Shown here one piece after another: positions 16,718 to 24,474 of a stretch of DNA of 40,669 nt. The position numbers and the translations under genes were made by a program. The DNA comes from Planococcus donghaensis MPA1U2. GTDB taxonomy: Bacteria > Bacillota > Bacilli > Bacillales_A > Planococcaceae. Under the pieces are notes generated by a model. That model was not told where the DNA came from and did no database searches. It worked only from the letters and a program-made list of their open reading frames with translations. Location of the stretch: contig NZ_AEPB01000052.1 in NCBI RefSeq assembly GCF_000189395.1, positions 1-40,669 on the forward strand, read 5' to 3'. Within the stretch, counting starts at the first letter, position 1; each line of letters starts with the position of its first letter.

Positions 16718-17653
16718 ATGGAACCGATTCGCGAAACCTTAAAACGTGTGGTCAATGCGCCTGCTTTTTCTGAGCGTTATAGTGAAATGCGTAAAGAAGT
16801 GCTAGCGCATCCTGGCGTTCAAAAATTTCTAGAAGATCATTCAGAAGAAATCGATGCCCCAACAATCGATCGAGGGCTTGGGAAATTGTATGAGTATATC
16901 GATCAATCTCACGACTGCAATAAATGTCCGAGCTTAGATGCTTGCATCAATCATCTAAAAGGCTTTGAACCAAATTTAGTGTTAGAACGTGGAACGATTG
17001 GCATTTCCTACACAAAATGCCGCCTGAAAGAAGCGAATGATAACAAACGTCACGCTTCTTCATTAATCCACAGCATGTATATGCCAAAAGAAGTGATGCA
17101 AGCAACACTTTCAGGCTTTGATTTGGACGATAGCCGTATGGCGGCGTTCCGTGCTGTTGGGGATTTCCTCGATCAAGCAACAGGACCTGACAATTTGCCT
17201 GAAAAAGGATTGTATCTTTATGGACAATTCGGTATCGGGAAATCGTATTTACTGAGTGCAGTTGCCAATGAGCTAGCTGAGATCAATGTGAAATCGGTTC
17301 TCGTGTTTGTACCGGAATTTATGCGGGAAATGAAACAAGCAATTGGCGATCAAACTTTGCAAGAAAAAGTAGATTACGTGAAAAAAGCAGATGTTTTGAT
17401 GCTAGACGATATTGGCGCTGAAGCGATGTCGAGCTGGACACGTGATGAAGTGCTCGGCACCATCTTGCATTACCGCATGTCAGAAAAATTGCCGACATTT
17501 ATGTCTTCTAATTTTAGTTATTCGGAACTCGAATACCACTTAACATATTCACAGCGCGGCGAAAAAGAAGATTTAAAAGCAGCGCGTATTATGGAACGAA
17601 TTCGCGCGTTAACAACGCCAGTAAAACTAGATGGTCGTAACCGACGAAATTAA
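16718..17653 (+). CDS. dnaI: Primosomal protein DnaI (helicase loader)
   Basis: AAA+ ATPase that loads the DnaC replicative helicase onto DNA. It is 311 residues. The N-terminal helicase-binding domain has the zinc-binding cysteines Cys67, Cys70 and Cys76 (DCNKCPSLDAC). The AAA+ domain carries Walker A GQFGIGKS (169-176), Walker B LMLDDIGAE (227-235) and the sensor-1 SSNFSY. The ATG directly follows the dnaB stop codon; its ribosome site (AAAGGTGG) lies within dnaB. It ends the nrdR-dnaB-dnaI operon; no clear terminator follows before the thrS promoter. Confidence 0.96.
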   Translation: MEPIRETLKRVVNAPAFSERYSEMRKEVLAHPGVQKFLEDHSEEIDAPTIDRGLGKLYEYIDQSHDCNKCPSLDACINHLKGFEPNLVLERGTIGISYTKCRLKEANDNKRHASSLIHSMYMPKEVMQATLSGFDLDDSRMAAFRAVGDFLDQATGPDNLPEKGLYLYGQFGIGKSYLLSAVANELAEINVKSVLVFVPEFMREMKQAIGDQTLQEKVDYVKKADVLMLDDIGAEAMSSWTRDEVLGTILHYRMSEKLPTFMSSNFSYSELEYHLTYSQRGEKEDLKAARIMERIRALTTPVKLDGRNRRN

Positions 17654-17664
17654 CCGCGGAACTA

Positions 17665-17693
17665 TTGCCTTTTGGAACAATTCGGTTTATAGT
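17665..17693 (+). promoter_or_regulatory. Sigma-A promoter of thrS
   Basis: TTGCCT (17665-17670), 17 bases, TATAGT (17688-17693). It lies directly upstream of the T-box leader. Confidence 0.65.
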
Positions 17694-17699
17694 AGTAAC

Positions 17700-17971
17700 A
17701 ATCGAACCAAGATTTTACATGCCTTGACAAGGACATGAGTGGACATATACGACTTTCAGAGAGAGAAGCCTTGGCTGTGAGCTTCTTAAGTATCGTTCTT
17801 CCACTTACCCCCTTTGAGCAGCAGCTGTGAACAGTTTTCTAACTAGCAGCTGACGGTACCGGCCCGTTAGCCGATGCAGAGCTTCTTTCAATATAGACTT
17901 GTCTATGTTGAAGTGAAGAAGGGTGGAACCACGAGCTAAAGCTTCGTCCCTTTTGGGATGGGGCTTTTTTC
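17700..17971 (+). promoter_or_regulatory. T-box leader of thrS, specifier ACC
   Basis: Senses uncharged tRNA-Thr and prevents termination. The conserved T-box core AGGGTGGAACCACG is at 17920-17933. Its UGGA bulge pairs with an acceptor end whose discriminator is U, as expected for Bacillus tRNA-Thr. In stem I, AGTGG (17729-17733 region) pairs with CCACT (17801-17805), and the next bases contain ACC (17807-17809) in the specifier-loop position, a Thr codon. Stem III is a clean hairpin around 17886-17912. The specifier assignment is my manual fold. Confidence 0.9.
17940..17971 (+). terminator. T-box regulated terminator of thrS
   Basis: AGCTTCGTCCC pairs with GGGATGGGGCT (with G-U pairs) and is followed by six T residues. 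The 5' arm overlaps the region that would pair in the antiterminator. Confidence 0.88.
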
Positions 17972-17984
17972 TGTGGAAAAAAAG

Positions 17985-18099
17985 AAAAGCGGAAATGGCC
18001 GTTTTGCTCTGACAGGTGTAAGGTGGACTTTCGAAGCGGCGCTTTTGCTGTACAGGAAGGACAGTTTATGACCCGAGGAGCAGGCCATTGCAGCTAGAC
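17985..18099 (+). repeat. Structured repeat family A, copy 1 (thrS leader)
   Basis: Begins AAAAGCGG and ends CAGCTAGAC. Outer helix AATGGCC (17994-18000)/GGCCATT (18083-18089), second helix TGCTC/GAGCA (18005-18009/18078-18082), inner TAAG/TTTA and CTTTC/GGAAGG. It lies after the T-box terminator and before the thrS start, so it is in the untranslated leader of the read-through mRNA. See copies at 21119, 21646 and 21766. Confidence 0.8.
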
Positions 18100-18108
18100 A
18101 AGAATAAA

Positions 18109-18143
18109 GAAATGTCTACCAGACCCTGTGGTTTAGGCATTTC
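18109..18143 (+). repeat. Imperfect hairpin upstream of thrS
   Basis: GAAATGTCTACC pairs with GGTTTAGGCATTTC with a G-U pair and two unpaired T. It follows repeat copy 1 and ends 20 bases before the thrS ribosome site. Its arm AGGCATTT also closes the variant repeat at 21882-21953. Confidence 0.5.
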
Positions 18144-18172
18144 ACTAGATTTAATTAAAAGGAGAGATTGGC

Positions 18173-20101
18173 ATGGCAGACATGATTCAACTAAAGTTCC
18201 CTGATGGGGCAGTAAAAGAATTTGAGCAAGGCGTGACAACTGAAGAGATTGCACAGTCGATCAGCCCAGGATTACGCAAAAAAGCATTAGCTGGTAAAGT
18301 AGACGGCAAGTTAGTCGATTTGCGTACGCCGTTAACTGAAGATGGTGAAATCGCCATTGTGACACCAGAATCAGATGAAGCATTGGAAATTTTACGCCAC
18401 AGTAGTGCGCATTTATTAGCTCAAGCGATCAAGCGCATGTACCCAGATGCAAAACTTGGTATTGGTCCAGTAATCGAACATGGTTTTTATTACGACATCG
18501 ACACAGAAACAGCGATTACTTCAGAAGACTTGCCGTTGATTGAAAAAGAAATGAAACAAATCATTAACGAAAATGTTGAAGTTATTCGTCATGACGTAAC
18601 TCGCGCAGAAGCACAAGAGCGATTTGCAGCAATTGAAGATCCTTACAAATTAGAACTGCTTGAAGCAATTCCTGATGGCGATCAAGTATCGATTTATGAA
18701 CAAGGCGACTTTTTCGATCTTTGCCGTGGTGTTCATGTGCCCTCAACTGGTAAATTAAAAGAATTTAAATTGCTAAGCGTGGCCGGTGCCTATTGGAGAG
18801 GGAACAGTGACAACAAAATGCTTCAACGCATTTACGGAACTGCCTTTTTCAAAAAAGAAGATTTAAAAGCACATCTTGAAATGCTTGAAGAAGCAAAAGA
18901 ACGCGATCACCGTAAAATCGGGAAAGAATTGAATTTATTCATGAACTCTCAAAAAGTTGGACAAGGCTTGCCAATGTGGCTTCCAAAAGGTGCGACAATT
19001 CGTCGTATTATTGAGCGTTATATCGTGGATAAAGAAGAACGTCTTGGATACGACCACGTGTATACTCCAGTAATGGGGAGCGTGGAATTGTATAAAACAA
19101 GTGGACATTGGGATCATTACCAAGAAGATATGTTCCCAGTAATGAAAATGGACAACGAGGAATTGGTGCTACGTCCTATGAACTGCCCGCATCACATGAT
19201 GATTTTCAAACAAGGCATTCATTCGTATCGTCAAATGCCAGTCCGTATTGCAGAGCTTGGCCTTATGCACCGTTATGAAATGTCAGGCGCATTATCAGGA
19301 CTTCAGCGTGTTCGCGGAATGACTTTAAATGACGCGCATTTATTTGTTCGCCCAGACCAAATAAAAGAAGAATTTAAACGTGTTGTTAATTTAATTGTTG
19401 AAGTATATAAAGATTTTAATATAAATGATTATTCATTCCGTTTGTCTTATCGCGATCCAGAAGACAAAGAAAAATACTTTGATGACGATGCAATGTGGAA
19501 CCGTGCACAAGCAATGTTAAAAGAAGCGATGGATGAGTTGGATGTTGACTATATTGAAGTAGAAGGCGAAGCAGCATTTTACGGACCTAAAGTTGATGTT
19601 CAAGTGAAAACAGCACTTGGTAAAGAAGAAACATTGTCGACTGTTCAACTAGATTTCCTACTACCAGAGCGTTTTGACTTGTCGTATATCGGCGAAGATG
19701 GCAAACAGCACCGTCCAGTCGTTATTCACCGCGGAGTCGTTTCAACAATGGAACGTTTTGTCGCATTCTTAATCGAAGAATACAAAGGGGCATTCCCAAC
19801 ATGGCTAGCACCAGTTCAAGTCGAACTGATTCCAGTATCGCTTGATGCGCATAGTGCCTATACAAAAGAACTTCAAGAAAAATTGCAGTCTCACAAAATT
19901 CGCGTAGATATTGATGAGCGCGATGAGAAGTTAGGCTATAAGATTCGTGAAGCACAAATGCAAAAAGTACCGTACATGTTAGTGCTTGGCGATAAAGAAT
20001 TAGAAGATGGTTCTGTAAATGTTCGTAAATACGGCGAGCAGAAATCAGAAAGCATGCCGTTTGAAGACTTTGTGAAACTGGTTCAAAGCGAACTTCGTTA
20101 A
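18173..20101 (+). CDS. thrS: Threonine-tRNA ligase
   Basis: Charges tRNA-Thr. It is 642 residues with the full bacterial domain order: TGS (about 3-63), editing/SAD domain with [13 protein letters not shown] and the C-x3-H pair in DLCRGVHV, class II catalytic core, and anticodon-binding domain (about 540-642). Zinc-site residues are Cys338 in NCPHHM, the His of NDAHLF and the His of VVIHRGVV. Motif 2 region is [23 protein letters not shown] precedes the ATG. Expression is controlled by the T-box; an additional structured repeat and hairpin sit between T-box and start. Confidence 0.97.
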   Translation: MADMIQLKFPDGAVKEFEQGVTTEEIAQSISPGLRKKALAGKVDGKLVDLRTPLTEDGEIAIVTPESDEALEILRHSSAHLLAQAIKRMYPDAKLGIGPVIEHGFYYDIDTETAITSEDLPLIEKEMKQIINENVEVIRHDVTRAEAQERFAAIEDPYKLELLEAIPDGDQVSIYEQGDFFDLCRGVHVPSTGKLKEFKLLSVAGAYWRGNSDNKMLQRIYGTAFFKKEDLKAHLEMLEEAKERDHRKIGKELNLFMNSQKVGQGLPMWLPKGATIRRIIERYIVDKEERLGYDHVYTPVMGSVELYKTSGHWDHYQEDMFPVMKMDNEELVLRPMNCPHHMMIFKQGIHSYRQMPVRIAELGLMHRYEMSGALSGLQRVRGMTLNDAHLFVRPDQIKEEFKRVVNLIVEVYKDFNINDYSFRLSYRDPEDKEKYFDDDAMWNRAQAMLKEAMDELDVDYIEVEGEAAFYGPKVDVQVKTALGKEETLSTVQLDFLLPERFDLSYIGEDGKQHRPVVIHRGVVSTMERFVAFLIEEYKGAFPTWLAPVQVELIPVSLDAHSAYTKELQEKLQSHKIRVDIDERDEKLGYKIREAQMQKVPYMLVLGDKELEDGSVNVRKYGEQKSESMPFEDFVKLVQSELR

Positions 20102-20106
20102 TCAGC

Positions 20107-20135
20107 TTGACAGTGTTTGCAACACATGATACTAT
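20107..20135 (+). promoter_or_regulatory. Sigma-A promoter of infC-rpmI-rplT
   Basis: Perfect TTGACA (20107-20112), 17 bases, TACTAT (20130-20135), immediately after the thrS stop. Confidence 0.8.
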
Positions 20136-20144
20136 GAATAAGGT

Positions 20145-20294
20145 TATAGAATACTTATATGTGCAAGCAGGAGCACCCGCTTCTCACCTGATCGACCGAT
20201 TGTTGGCAGGTATACACGATTGACTTTTACACGCAGAAAGACGCGTGTTGTCATATTTGCGGGTGAACCTCTGTGGTTCACCCGCTTTTGTTTT
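20145..20294 (+). promoter_or_regulatory. L20-type leader of the infC operon with terminator
   Basis: The leader between promoter and infC contains a folded stretch (20158-20220, with the segment GCAGGAGCACCCGC that I recall from the Bacillus L20 leader). It ends in a terminator: GCGGGTGAACC (20259-20269) pairs with GGTTCACCCGC (20275-20285), followed by TTTTGTTTT. In Bacillus, free ribosomal protein L20 binds this leader and promotes termination. Between terminator and infC, an AACCGG/CCGGTT stem (20310-20326) competes with a GAACC/GGTTC stem (20300-20318). Confidence 0.75.
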
Positions 20295-20370
20295 GATCGG
20301 AACCCTGTAAACCGGTTCGGCCGGTTCACACATTTAAGCTATTCGCGACACTATCCGGAGGTGGATTACT

Positions 20371-20889
20371 ATTAGCAAAGACATTAATGTAAATGACGGT
20401 ATTCGTGCACGTGAGTTGCGAGTTATTGATCAAAACGGTGAACAACTTGGCATCAAAACACGTATCGAAGCACTTGAAATTGCAGCTCGTGTCAACTTGG
20501 ATCTTGTTCTTGTGGCTCCTCAAGCTAAGCCGCCGGTTGCTCGGATCATGGACCATGGTAAATTCAAGTTTGAGCAGCAAAAGAAAGATCGTGAAATCCG
20601 TAAAAATCAGAAAGTGATTGTCGTCAAAGAAGTACGCTTAAGCCCTTCAATTGACGATCACGATTTCAACACGAAACTTCGCAATGCAATCAAGTTCCTT
20701 GAAAAAGGCGACAAAGTGAAAGCTTCTATTCGTTTTAAAGGCCGTGCGATTACGCACAAAGAAATTGGACAACGTGTACTTGAACGTTTCGCAGAAGCGT
20801 GCAAAGAAGTTGCAACAGTTGAGCAGCGCCCGAAAATGGATGGTCGCAGCATGTTCTTGATGCTTGCACCAGTTAACGAAAAAGAATAA
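20371..20889 (+). CDS. infC: Translation initiation factor IF-3 (AUU start)
   Basis: Binds the 30S subunit, keeps subunits apart and checks the start codon. I place the start at ATT 20371: GGAGGTGG (20357-20364) lies just upstream and no ATG or GTG in this frame matches. The product, 172 residues, then begins [25 protein letters not shown], matching the Bacillus/Geobacillus N-terminus. The N-domain covers about 1-75, the linker is Lys-rich ([15 protein letters not shown]), and the C-domain holds [13 protein letters not shown] and [13 protein letters not shown] rare AUU start is the known basis of infC autoregulation, because IF-3 discriminates against it. Confidence 0.93.
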   Translation: MSKDINVNDGIRARELRVIDQNGEQLGIKTRIEALEIAARVNLDLVLVAPQAKPPVARIMDHGKFKFEQQKKDREIRKNQKVIVVKEVRLSPSIDDHDFNTKLRNAIKFLEKGDKVKASIRFKGRAITHKEIGQRVLERFAEACKEVATVEQRPKMDGRSMFLMLAPVNEKE

Positions 20890-20916
20890 GAGATCATTGT
20901 TTAGGAGGAATTCGAA

Positions 20917-21117
20917 ATGCCGAAAATGAAAAGCCATAGCGGTGCATCAAAACGTTTCAAAAAAACGGGTACTGGTAAAGTAAGACGCCACAGCTCACAC
21001 ACTAGCCACTTATTTGCAAACAAATCAACAAAACAAAAGCGTAAACTTCGCAAAGGGAAACTTGTTTCTTCAGGCGACTTGAAACGCATCAAATCATTAA
21101 TCTATAACATGAAATAA
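20917..21117 (+). CDS. rpmI: Ribosomal protein bL35
   Basis: Small basic 50S protein, 66 residues, beginning [24 protein letters not shown], the family signature. TTTAGGAGGAA gives a strong ribosome site. It is the second gene of infC-rpmI-rplT. The spacer to rplT is 166 bases, longer than the few tens of bases common in Bacillus, because it contains a structured repeat. Confidence 0.97.
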   Translation: MPKMKSHSGASKRFKKTGTGKVRRHSSHTSHLFANKSTKQKRKLRKGKLVSSGDLKRIKSLIYNMK

Positions 21118-21118
21118 G

Positions 21119-21235
21119 AAAAGCTAATGCACCCGTATAGATTCGACGGGTATAAGGCGAAGGGGCGAAGCAGCGTTTTTGCCGCACAGCCACTTTGACT
21201 TATGACCCCGAGAATCTGGGTGCTTGAGTCTAGAC
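21119..21235 (+). repeat. Structured repeat family A, copy 2 (between rpmI and rplT)
   Basis: Starts AAAAGC two bases after the rpmI stop and ends TCTAGAC. Outer helix GCACCC (21129-21134)/GGGTGC (21218-21223), second helix AGATTC (21139-21144)/GAATCT (21212-21217), inner ATAAG/CTTAT, apical GCAGCG/GCCGC with a T-rich loop. The paired bases differ from the other copies but remain complementary. The 5' and 3' ends are the most diverged of the four. Confidence 0.78.
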
Positions 21236-21283
21236 ATGCAACAAAAAATCGAATTATTTATATTCAGCAGGAGGTAATGTGAT

Positions 21284-21643
21284 ATGCCACGCGTAAAAGG
21301 TGGAACAGTGACGCGCCAGCGTCGTAAAAAGGTCATTAAATTAGCAAAAGGTTATTATGGTGCAAAGCACATCCTTTTCAAAGTAGCAAACCAACAGGTA
21401 ATGAAGTCAGGTAACTATGCTTACCGTGACCGTCGTAACAAAAAACGTGATTTCCGTAGACTTTGGATCACACGTATCAACGCAGCAGCTCGTATGAACG
21501 AAATTTCATACAGCCGTTTAATGCACGGATTAAAAGTTGCAGGCATCGACATCAACCGCAAAATGCTAGCTGAAATCGCTGTATCTGATGCAGCTGCATT
21601 CACAGCATTGGTTGACCAAGCGAAAAAAGCAGTAACTAAGTAA
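21284..21643 (+). CDS. rplT: Ribosomal protein bL20
   Basis: Early-assembly 50S protein and probable feedback regulator of its own operon through the upstream leader. It is 119 residues with the typical start [29 protein letters not shown] and a strongly basic N-terminal half, followed by the globular C-domain ([25 protein letters not shown]). AGGAGG lies nine bases before the ATG. Three structured repeats follow in its 3' region before the terminator at 21967. Confidence 0.97.
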   Translation: MPRVKGGTVTRQRRKKVIKLAKGYYGAKHILFKVANQQVMKSGNYAYRDRRNKKRDFRRLWITRINAAARMNEISYSRLMHGLKVAGIDINRKMLAEIAVSDAAAFTALVDQAKKAVTK

Positions 21644-21645
21644 TT

Positions 21646-21761
21646 AAAAGCGAAAGTGCCTGTTCAGACCCGACAGGCTTAAGACGGACCACCGAAGCGG
21701 CGTTTTTTTGCCGCACAGGTGGGCTGACTTAAGTCCCGAGGGTCTAGGCACTGCAGCTAGA
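21646..21761 (+). repeat. Structured repeat family A, copy 3
   Basis: Begins two bases after the rplT stop. Outer helix AGTGCC (21655-21660)/GGCACT (21747-21752), second helix AGACCC (21666-21671)/GGGTCT (21740-21745), inner TTAAG/CTTAA, ACCACC/GGTGGG, apical GCGGC/GCCGC. It ends GCAGCTAGA and runs directly into copy 4. Confidence 0.82.
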
Positions 21762-21765
21762 TAAT

Positions 21766-21877
21766 AAAAGCGGAAATGACCGTTTTGCTCCGATAGGCAT
21801 AAGATGAACTTTCCTAGTGGCTTTAGCCGCGTAGGAAGGGCAGCTTATGACCCGAGGAGCAGGTCATTGCAGCTAGA
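21766..21877 (+). repeat. Structured repeat family A, copy 4
   Basis: Outer helix AATGACC (21775-21781)/GGTCATT (21862-21868), second helix TGCTC/GAGCA (21786-21790/21857-21861), inner ATAAG/CTTAT, CTTTCCTA/TAGGAAGG, apical GTGGC/GCCGC. It is closest to copy 1; the outer helix differs by one G-C to A-T exchange on both sides. Confidence 0.82.
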
Positions 21878-21881
21878 TAAT

Positions 21882-21953
21882 AAAAGCGGAAGTGCCTGTT
21901 CATTGCAGTCCATAGACCTCACACAACTAGAAAGCTGCGATGCATAGGCATTT
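21882..21953 (+). repeat. Structured repeat family A, shortened variant copy 5
   Basis: It shares AAAAGCGGAAGTGCCTGTTCA with copy 3 (start and outer-helix arm) but has a different body. AGTGCCT (21891-21897) pairs with AGGCATT (21946-21952), and an inner stem CATTGCAG/CTGCGATG replaces the long central arm. It lacks the conserved ATGACCCGAG block. Confidence 0.55.
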
Positions 21954-21966
21954 AACGCAACAATAA

Positions 21967-21996
21967 AAAAGACTGACGATTTTTCGTCAGTCTTTT
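21967..21996 (+). terminator. Terminator of the infC-rpmI-rplT operon
   Basis: AAAAGACTGACGA pairs perfectly with TCGTCAGTCTTTT around a four-T loop. It ends only six bases before the ribosome site of the next gene. Confidence 0.9.
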
Positions 21997-22014
21997 CTTA
22001 TGGAGGAAAATCCA

Positions 22015-22293
22015 ATGTTTTTGATTATCTTTGTGTATATGGCGATTTTGACAACGATGGCTTTTGTGATGATGAAAATTGATAAACACCAAGCGCAACA
22101 TCGAGGGCAGCGAATTCCTGAAAAAAACTTGTGGACAGTCGCTATTTTCGGAGGCGGAATTGGGGCGTATCTTGGCATGATGGCTTTTCGCCATAAAACT
22201 AAGCATACCAATTTTCGTATAGGGTTTTTAGTTTTAGCGATACTCGATGGTGCATTTTTAATTTGGAGTTATCAAAACTTCTTTACGAAATAA
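22015..22293 (+). CDS. ysdA: DUF1294 family membrane protein (YsdA-like)
   Basis: A 92-residue protein of unknown function. The ATG at 22015 is preferred since GGAGG (22002-22006) sits at correct spacing; the ATG at 22000 overlaps it. Hydrophobic segments at about 2-18, 41-58 and 68-86 suggest three membrane helices. The central motif IDKHQAQHRGQRIPEKNLWTVAIFGG is the DUF1294 signature (basic, R-I-P-E). Its place after rplT matches Bacillus ysdA. The preceding terminator ends just before the ribosome site, so transcription must come from read-through or a promoter hidden in the repeat region. Confidence 0.85.
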   Translation: MFLIIFVYMAILTTMAFVMMKIDKHQAQHRGQRIPEKNLWTVAIFGGGIGAYLGMMAFRHKTKHTNFRIGFLVLAILDGAFLIWSYQNFFTK

Positions 22294-22298
22294 ATGTT

Positions 22299-22685
22299 TT
22301 ATTCATCTTGTTTCATTAATCGCTCAATTGGATTTTTCCAGCTAATGTGCGCTTCTGGATAGTTCATCAAAATTTCCTTTTCGAGAAAATGGAAATCTTC
22401 TTTTGTGAAGCCCTGCAATTGATCGGGGTTCGAAACCCAGACGAAAATCGATACCACTTCAAAAGATTGTTCTGTAGTGCCCAAATATTTTTCGCCTTCG
22501 AACAAGACACCACGAAGGGCGATGAAAAAGTTTTTTTGTACGTTTTTTACATCATCTAAAAAATAATAATTTCCTGCTTCAAGTGCGGCATCCAATTTCC
22601 TTTTCGGATCCACGATATAACGGATCAATCGATAAAATAAATAGATGATTAATGCCAATACAATGAGGCGTATAAGAAAAGCCAT
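22299..22685 (-). CDS. ysdB: Sigma-W pathway protein YsdB-like
   Basis: A 128-residue protein on the minus strand, with an N-terminal hydrophobic helix (about 2-23) and a soluble remainder (RKLDAALEAGNYYFLDDVKNVQKNF...). It resembles the Bacillus YsdB family, whose gene lies at the same place and is transcribed by sigma-W; the molecular role is not settled. AGGAGG is positioned correctly upstream of the ATG. Only five bases separate its stop from the convergent ysdA stop. Confidence 0.82.
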   Translation of the reverse strand: MAFLIRLIVLALIIYLFYRLIRYIVDPKRKLDAALEAGNYYFLDDVKNVQKNFFIALRGVLFEGEKYLGTTEQSFEVVSIFVWVSNPDQLQGFTKEDFHFLEKEILMNYPEAHISWKNPIERLMKQDE

Positions 22686-22725
22686 TTGAATTACCTCCTG
22701 TTTTACATATTTCTACTAATTAGTA

Positions 22726-22751
22726 TACGAGTTGAAAGTAAATAGGTTTCA
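22726..22751 (-). promoter_or_regulatory. Sigma-W promoter of ysdB
   Basis: Read on the minus strand: TGAAAC (22751-22746), 16 bases, CGTA (22729-22726), a full match to the sigma-W consensus with the usual spacer. The start codon is about 40 bases downstream. Confidence 0.85.
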
Positions 22752-22780
22752 CGATTTAATAGAATAAAGGAGAGGTTAGT

Positions 22781-23266
22781 ATGAAATTGCAAGAATTGTT
22801 TAAAATGCAAGAAGAACTCGATCGCTTTATCCAATCAACTCAAAATATTAATGAAGATGTGTTCCGAAAAAAAGGTTTGGCTTTATTAGTAGAGCTTGCA
22901 GAACTTGCCAATGAAACGCGCTGCTTTAAATTTTGGAGCACGAAAGGCGCATCAGAACGCTCTGTTATTTTAGAAGAATACGTAGATTCTATCCATTTCT
23001 TGCTGTCACTCGGCATTGAGAAAAACTTAAATACGTTAGAAAGCTGGCCAGATCCAATAGCCGAAAAAGAGCTGACTGAGTTATTCCTTCGCACACAACA
23101 AGCTATTCAAAAATTTCTTGAAAATTACTCGATGTCCAATTACATGGAAGTATGGAGTTGTTACGGCGGATTAGCTCGTGCGCTTGAATTTAACTATGAA
23201 GACGTCTTGGAAGCATATATACAAAAAAACAAAACCAATTACGATCGCCAGCAGGACGGCTATTAA
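22781..23266 (+). CDS. Dimeric dUTPase (all-alpha NTP pyrophosphatase type)
   Basis: Hydrolyses dUTP (and possibly dUDP) to dUMP, keeping uracil out of DNA. It is 161 residues, all-alpha, belonging to the dUTPase_2/MazG-like superfamily rather than the trimeric type. The metal-binding E-x2-E...E-x2-D pattern is seen as Glu38/Glu41 (VELAELANE) and Glu66/Asp69 (EEYVDSIHFLL), with the conserved FKFW between. AAAGGAGAGG precedes the ATG. It is divergent from ysdB, with the 95-base spacer holding the ysdB promoter. Confidence 0.88.
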   Translation: MKLQELFKMQEELDRFIQSTQNINEDVFRKKGLALLVELAELANETRCFKFWSTKGASERSVILEEYVDSIHFLLSLGIEKNLNTLESWPDPIAEKELTELFLRTQQAIQKFLENYSMSNYMEVWSCYGGLARALEFNYEDVLEAYIQKNKTNYDRQQDGY

Positions 23267-23341
23267 TAAACGAATGTTTTGATAATTGGTAGTTATTCCT
23301 TTATAATAAACAAGCAATGGATTATTTAGGAGGTCGAAATA

Positions 23342-24430
23342 ATGACAAAATTGGATGAAACACAATTAATGTTAAAAGAATTGACCGACGCCAATGGCAT
23401 CCCGGGGAATGAACGCCAATCGCGCGAAGTGATGAAGAAATACATAGAACCATTTGCCGATTCAATTGAAACGGATGGTCTTGGAAGTTTGATTGCTAAA
23501 AAAGAAGGATTAGCTGGTGGACCAAAAATTATGGTAGCGGGTCATTTAGACGAAGTTGGTTTTATGATTACGCAAATTGATGAAAAAGGCTTTTTGAAAT
23601 TCCAACCAGTAGGCGGCTGGTGGTCACAAGTCATGCTAGCGCAACGAGTGACGATTACAACGCGTAGTGGAAAAGAAATTACGGGTGTTATTGGTTCAAA
23701 ACCACCTCATATTCTAACTCCTGAAGCACGTAAAAAACCTGTTGAAATTAAAGACATGTTTATTGATATTGGTGCATCTTCTCGTGAAGAAGTGAAAGAA
23801 TGGGGGGTTACACCTGGAGACATGGTAACACCTTATTTTGAATTCACAGTGATGAACAACGACAAACTATTGATGGCAAAAGCTTGGGATAACCGTATCG
23901 GCTGCGCTATCGCGATTGATGTGTTAAAAGGACTGAAAGGTGTGGACCACCCGAACGTTGTATACGGAGTTGGCACAGTCCAAGAGGAAATTGGTTTGCG
24001 CGGGGCTAAAACTGCAACTGCTAAAATCCAACCAGATATCGGTTTTGCAGTTGACGTAGGGATTGCTGGAGACACGCCAGGAATCACTAGCAAAGAATCA
24101 ACTAGCAAAATGGGTGACGGCCCGCAATTGCTATTATTTGATGCTTCTATGGTATCTCATCGCGGCTTACGCGAACTTGTGGTTGATACTGCTGAAGAAG
24201 CGGGTATACCGTATCAATTTGAAACCATTGCAGCTGGTGGAACAGACGCTGGATCGATTCACTTAACAGCGAACGGCGTTCCTGCTCTCGCTATCGGTGT
24301 AGCGACGCGTTACATTCATTCGCATGCAGGCATACTGCACCGCGACGATTATGAAAACGCAGTGAAGTTGGTCATTGAAGTGATTAAAAAACTCGACAAA
24401 GACACAGTCGCACGTATTACATTTGAATAA
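23342..24430 (+). CDS. ysdC: M42 family aminopeptidase / cellulase-M-like (YsdC)
   Basis: A cytosolic metallo-aminopeptidase that probably forms a tetrahedral dodecamer and trims peptides. It is 362 residues. Metal-site residues visible: His68 (AGHLDEVG), Asp183 (AWDNRIG), catalytic Glu215 and Glu216 ([10 protein letters not shown]), Asp238 (AVDVG) and His326 (RYIHSHAG). The insertion between residues 75 and 165 is the dimerisation/oligomerisation domain of the family. AGGAGGTCG precedes the ATG. It is followed by a terminator and the first 21-bp repeat array. Confidence 0.93.
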   Translation: MTKLDETQLMLKELTDANGIPGNERQSREVMKKYIEPFADSIETDGLGSLIAKKEGLAGGPKIMVAGHLDEVGFMITQIDEKGFLKFQPVGGWWSQVMLAQRVTITTRSGKEITGVIGSKPPHILTPEARKKPVEIKDMFIDIGASSREEVKEWGVTPGDMVTPYFEFTVMNNDKLLMAKAWDNRIGCAIAIDVLKGLKGVDHPNVVYGVGTVQEEIGLRGAKTATAKIQPDIGFAVDVGIAGDTPGITSKESTSKMGDGPQLLLFDASMVSHRGLRELVVDTAEEAGIPYQFETIAAGGTDAGSIHLTANGVPALAIGVATRYIHSHAGILHRDDYENAVKLVIEVIKKLDKDTVARITFE

Positions 24431-24437
24431 ATTCAGA

Positions 24438-24465
24438 AAACCCTTCGCCTCGGTGAAGGGTTTTT
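24438..24465 (+). terminator. Terminator of ysdC
   Basis: AAAACCCTTCGCC and GGTGAAGGGTTTTT form a stem of about ten pairs with a short loop, ending in a T-run. Confidence 0.88.
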
Positions 24466-24474
24466 GTGTGTTTT

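Noticed and set aside
17985-21953. Family A repeats as insertion sequences or MITEs with terminal inverted repeats
   Set aside because: There is no transposase, no clear target duplication, and the paired arms differ between copies in a compensatory way, which fits an RNA-type structure better; a mobile origin remains possible.
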